64,000 bases of DNA, from NCBI GenBank assembly GCA_014871385.1, contig CM026433.1:3863573-3927572 (forward strand), read 5' to 3'. Every line of letters begins with the position of its first letter. Position 1 is the stretch's first letter. This stretch comes from Ceratodon purpureus (taxonomy: Eukaryota; Streptophyta; Bryopsida; Pseudoditrichales; Ditrichaceae). Below, piece after piece: positions 62,911-64,000 of the stretch. The translations under genes were made by a program, and so were the position numbers. The notes beneath the pieces are model-generated. The model was not told where the DNA came from. It saw nothing but the letters and a program-made list of their open reading frames with translations, and ran no database searches.

Positions 62911-64000
62911 TTAAAGACATTCATTCAATGGACCGAATACCTGGAGGATGCACAGGGCCGACACTTTGTCAAAGATAGTTTTTCTTCGTCGTCCTGTGAT
63001 GTCCATGGAACCTATCACGTTTGTCACTGCCTGTAGAAATGCTGCATCATTAAGTTTCAGCTAGCGAATATAAAATGGTCTGATTTACCATCTGAGCATG
63101 AAGCTATAAGAGGCGAAGAGAATTTGTGGTTCATCAAATCGGTGTTCTACAAAGGCGCTTTAGAACACCAGCCATGCTCTCAAAACAGAGTTGCACACTA
63201 CAACAAATCTTTTAGATTCACTATTTCAAGAAGTTTAAAGGGTGATAAGGGAAACTAGTTGTAAAATATTCGAGTCAGACGACCATCCTGAATGCCTTTG
63301 AAATCTTAATATACAAAATGAGAAGCGAACAGTGAAAATGCTCAGAATTAGGGTTCAGGATTACCACAGCAGTGAGGCGCTCATCCCAATACACATAGGC
63401 AAGATCGGGGAAGCGACCGCTCAGCTGAAGCTCTTTTGCAAAGGGTTTCACTTGTGCACCCTGCAGACAGCAAGGCAAAAGCAATTGATGGAACTGAAAG
63501 AGGATGTTCAAGATAAGAGTGTGCCAAACCTCACAATCAAGCAGAAGCACCAGCAAGCAAAAAATCAACTCCCAATCCGGTCGCATCTATTTGTGATTGT
63601 TTGAGTATACAACAACATAGACAACAGGGAAAATAAGAAACCGACTGCATAGCAGCTGAGTGTTAAAACCGAATCTGACAAACCTCCGCAAGATTCATTT
63701 TCTCTTAAGCTTAGCACTCACATGCACATTCTCTGGATTTCAAAACTCAATATCGAGGACATTGCTATGGAAGAAAACCTAGGAGACCCAGTCAACTCGA
63801 GGGGGTACCCTATCACCAAACCCTTGATGTTCATCTCCTCAACCTGTTCACAAAAAAATAAAAAATTTGAGCGGGGATCTTCACCATATTGATCTCCAAT
63901 CAAGACTCCAACATTTCTTCACATCAAACCCCCCCCGAACAAATTCCCTTTACCACCATCATCCATAAGCTGGTATCAGAAAACTAGCTGATCACATCAC
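62911..64000 (-). CDS. RuvX/YqgF-like nuclease, 3' part (gene runs off the window)
   Basis: Three exons on the minus strand match the end of the YqgF/RuvX family, an RNase H-fold nuclease implicated in pre-16S rRNA processing and, in plants, probably organelle-targeted. Exon 63843-63779 gives VEEMNIKGLVIGYPLELTG (family motif VVGxPxxxDG). Exon 63460-63365 gives QVKPFAKEL and YVYWDERLTAV (WDERLTT motif). Exon 63030-62911 gives TIFDKVSALCILQ and ends in TAA. The last two exons join in phase. The first leaves two bases and does not join in frame to the next through the visible sites, so a microexon, another donor or a frameshift must exist. The N-terminal catalytic Asp region would lie beyond 64000. 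Confidence 0.75.

Overview
The window looks like nuclear DNA of a land plant, probably a non-flowering one, though the lineage is inferred and not proven. The grounds are GT-AG introns of about 130-500 bp, two plant-type LRR receptor kinases, a plant-type CACTA (En/Spm) transposase with DUF4218 and DUF4216 regions, remains of a plant-type molybdenum cofactor sulfurase gene, and long AT-rich, transposon-filled intergenic DNA.

Layout. 0-12.3 kb: a CACTA transposon region with an apparently intact five-exon transposase (3054-7734), a second multi-exon acidic gene (about 9095-12257) and a few unrecognised genes, one of them F-box-like on the minus strand. 13.4-20.0 kb: left arm of a large inverted repeat carrying receptor kinase copy 1 (15562-19383, 1156 aa). 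19.7-24.1 kb: a second, nearly perfect palindrome whose centre holds a pogo-like MITE (21767-22216). 24.1-39.9 kb: mostly gene-poor AT-rich DNA with a cysteine-rich pseudogene, a (TA)n tract, a piggyBac-type MITE, a foldback element and decayed repeats. 39.9-46.7 kb: a complete piggyBac element with TTAA target sites, a 145-bp minisatellite, an extra upstream ORF and a transposase with all three catalytic aspartates. 46.7-53.1 kb: AT-rich DNA with a segmental duplication; one of its copies carries a piggyBac MITE at the exact TTAA that is empty in the other. 53.4-55.7 kb: a small secreted peptide gene, then a broken molybdenum cofactor sulfurase. 55.8-62.4 kb: right arm of the large inverted repeat with receptor kinase copy 2 (minus strand, 1146 aa). 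62.9 kb to the end: the 3' part of a RuvX/YqgF-like nuclease gene on the minus strand.

The main observation is the comparison of the two receptor kinases. Signal peptide, kinase domain, most introns and flanks are almost identical, yet within residues about 201-474 there are about 41 amino-acid changes and about 76 base changes in 822 bp. These lie in short islands on the beta-strand (LxxLxLxxN) of successive leucine-rich repeats, separated by stretches of perfect identity. Synonymous changes cluster in the same islands. This fits diversification of a ligand-binding face by selection and/or block-wise conversion while the rest of the gene stays homogeneous.

All comparisons were made by eye from the sequence. 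Database identities, expression and the splice sites were not tested.
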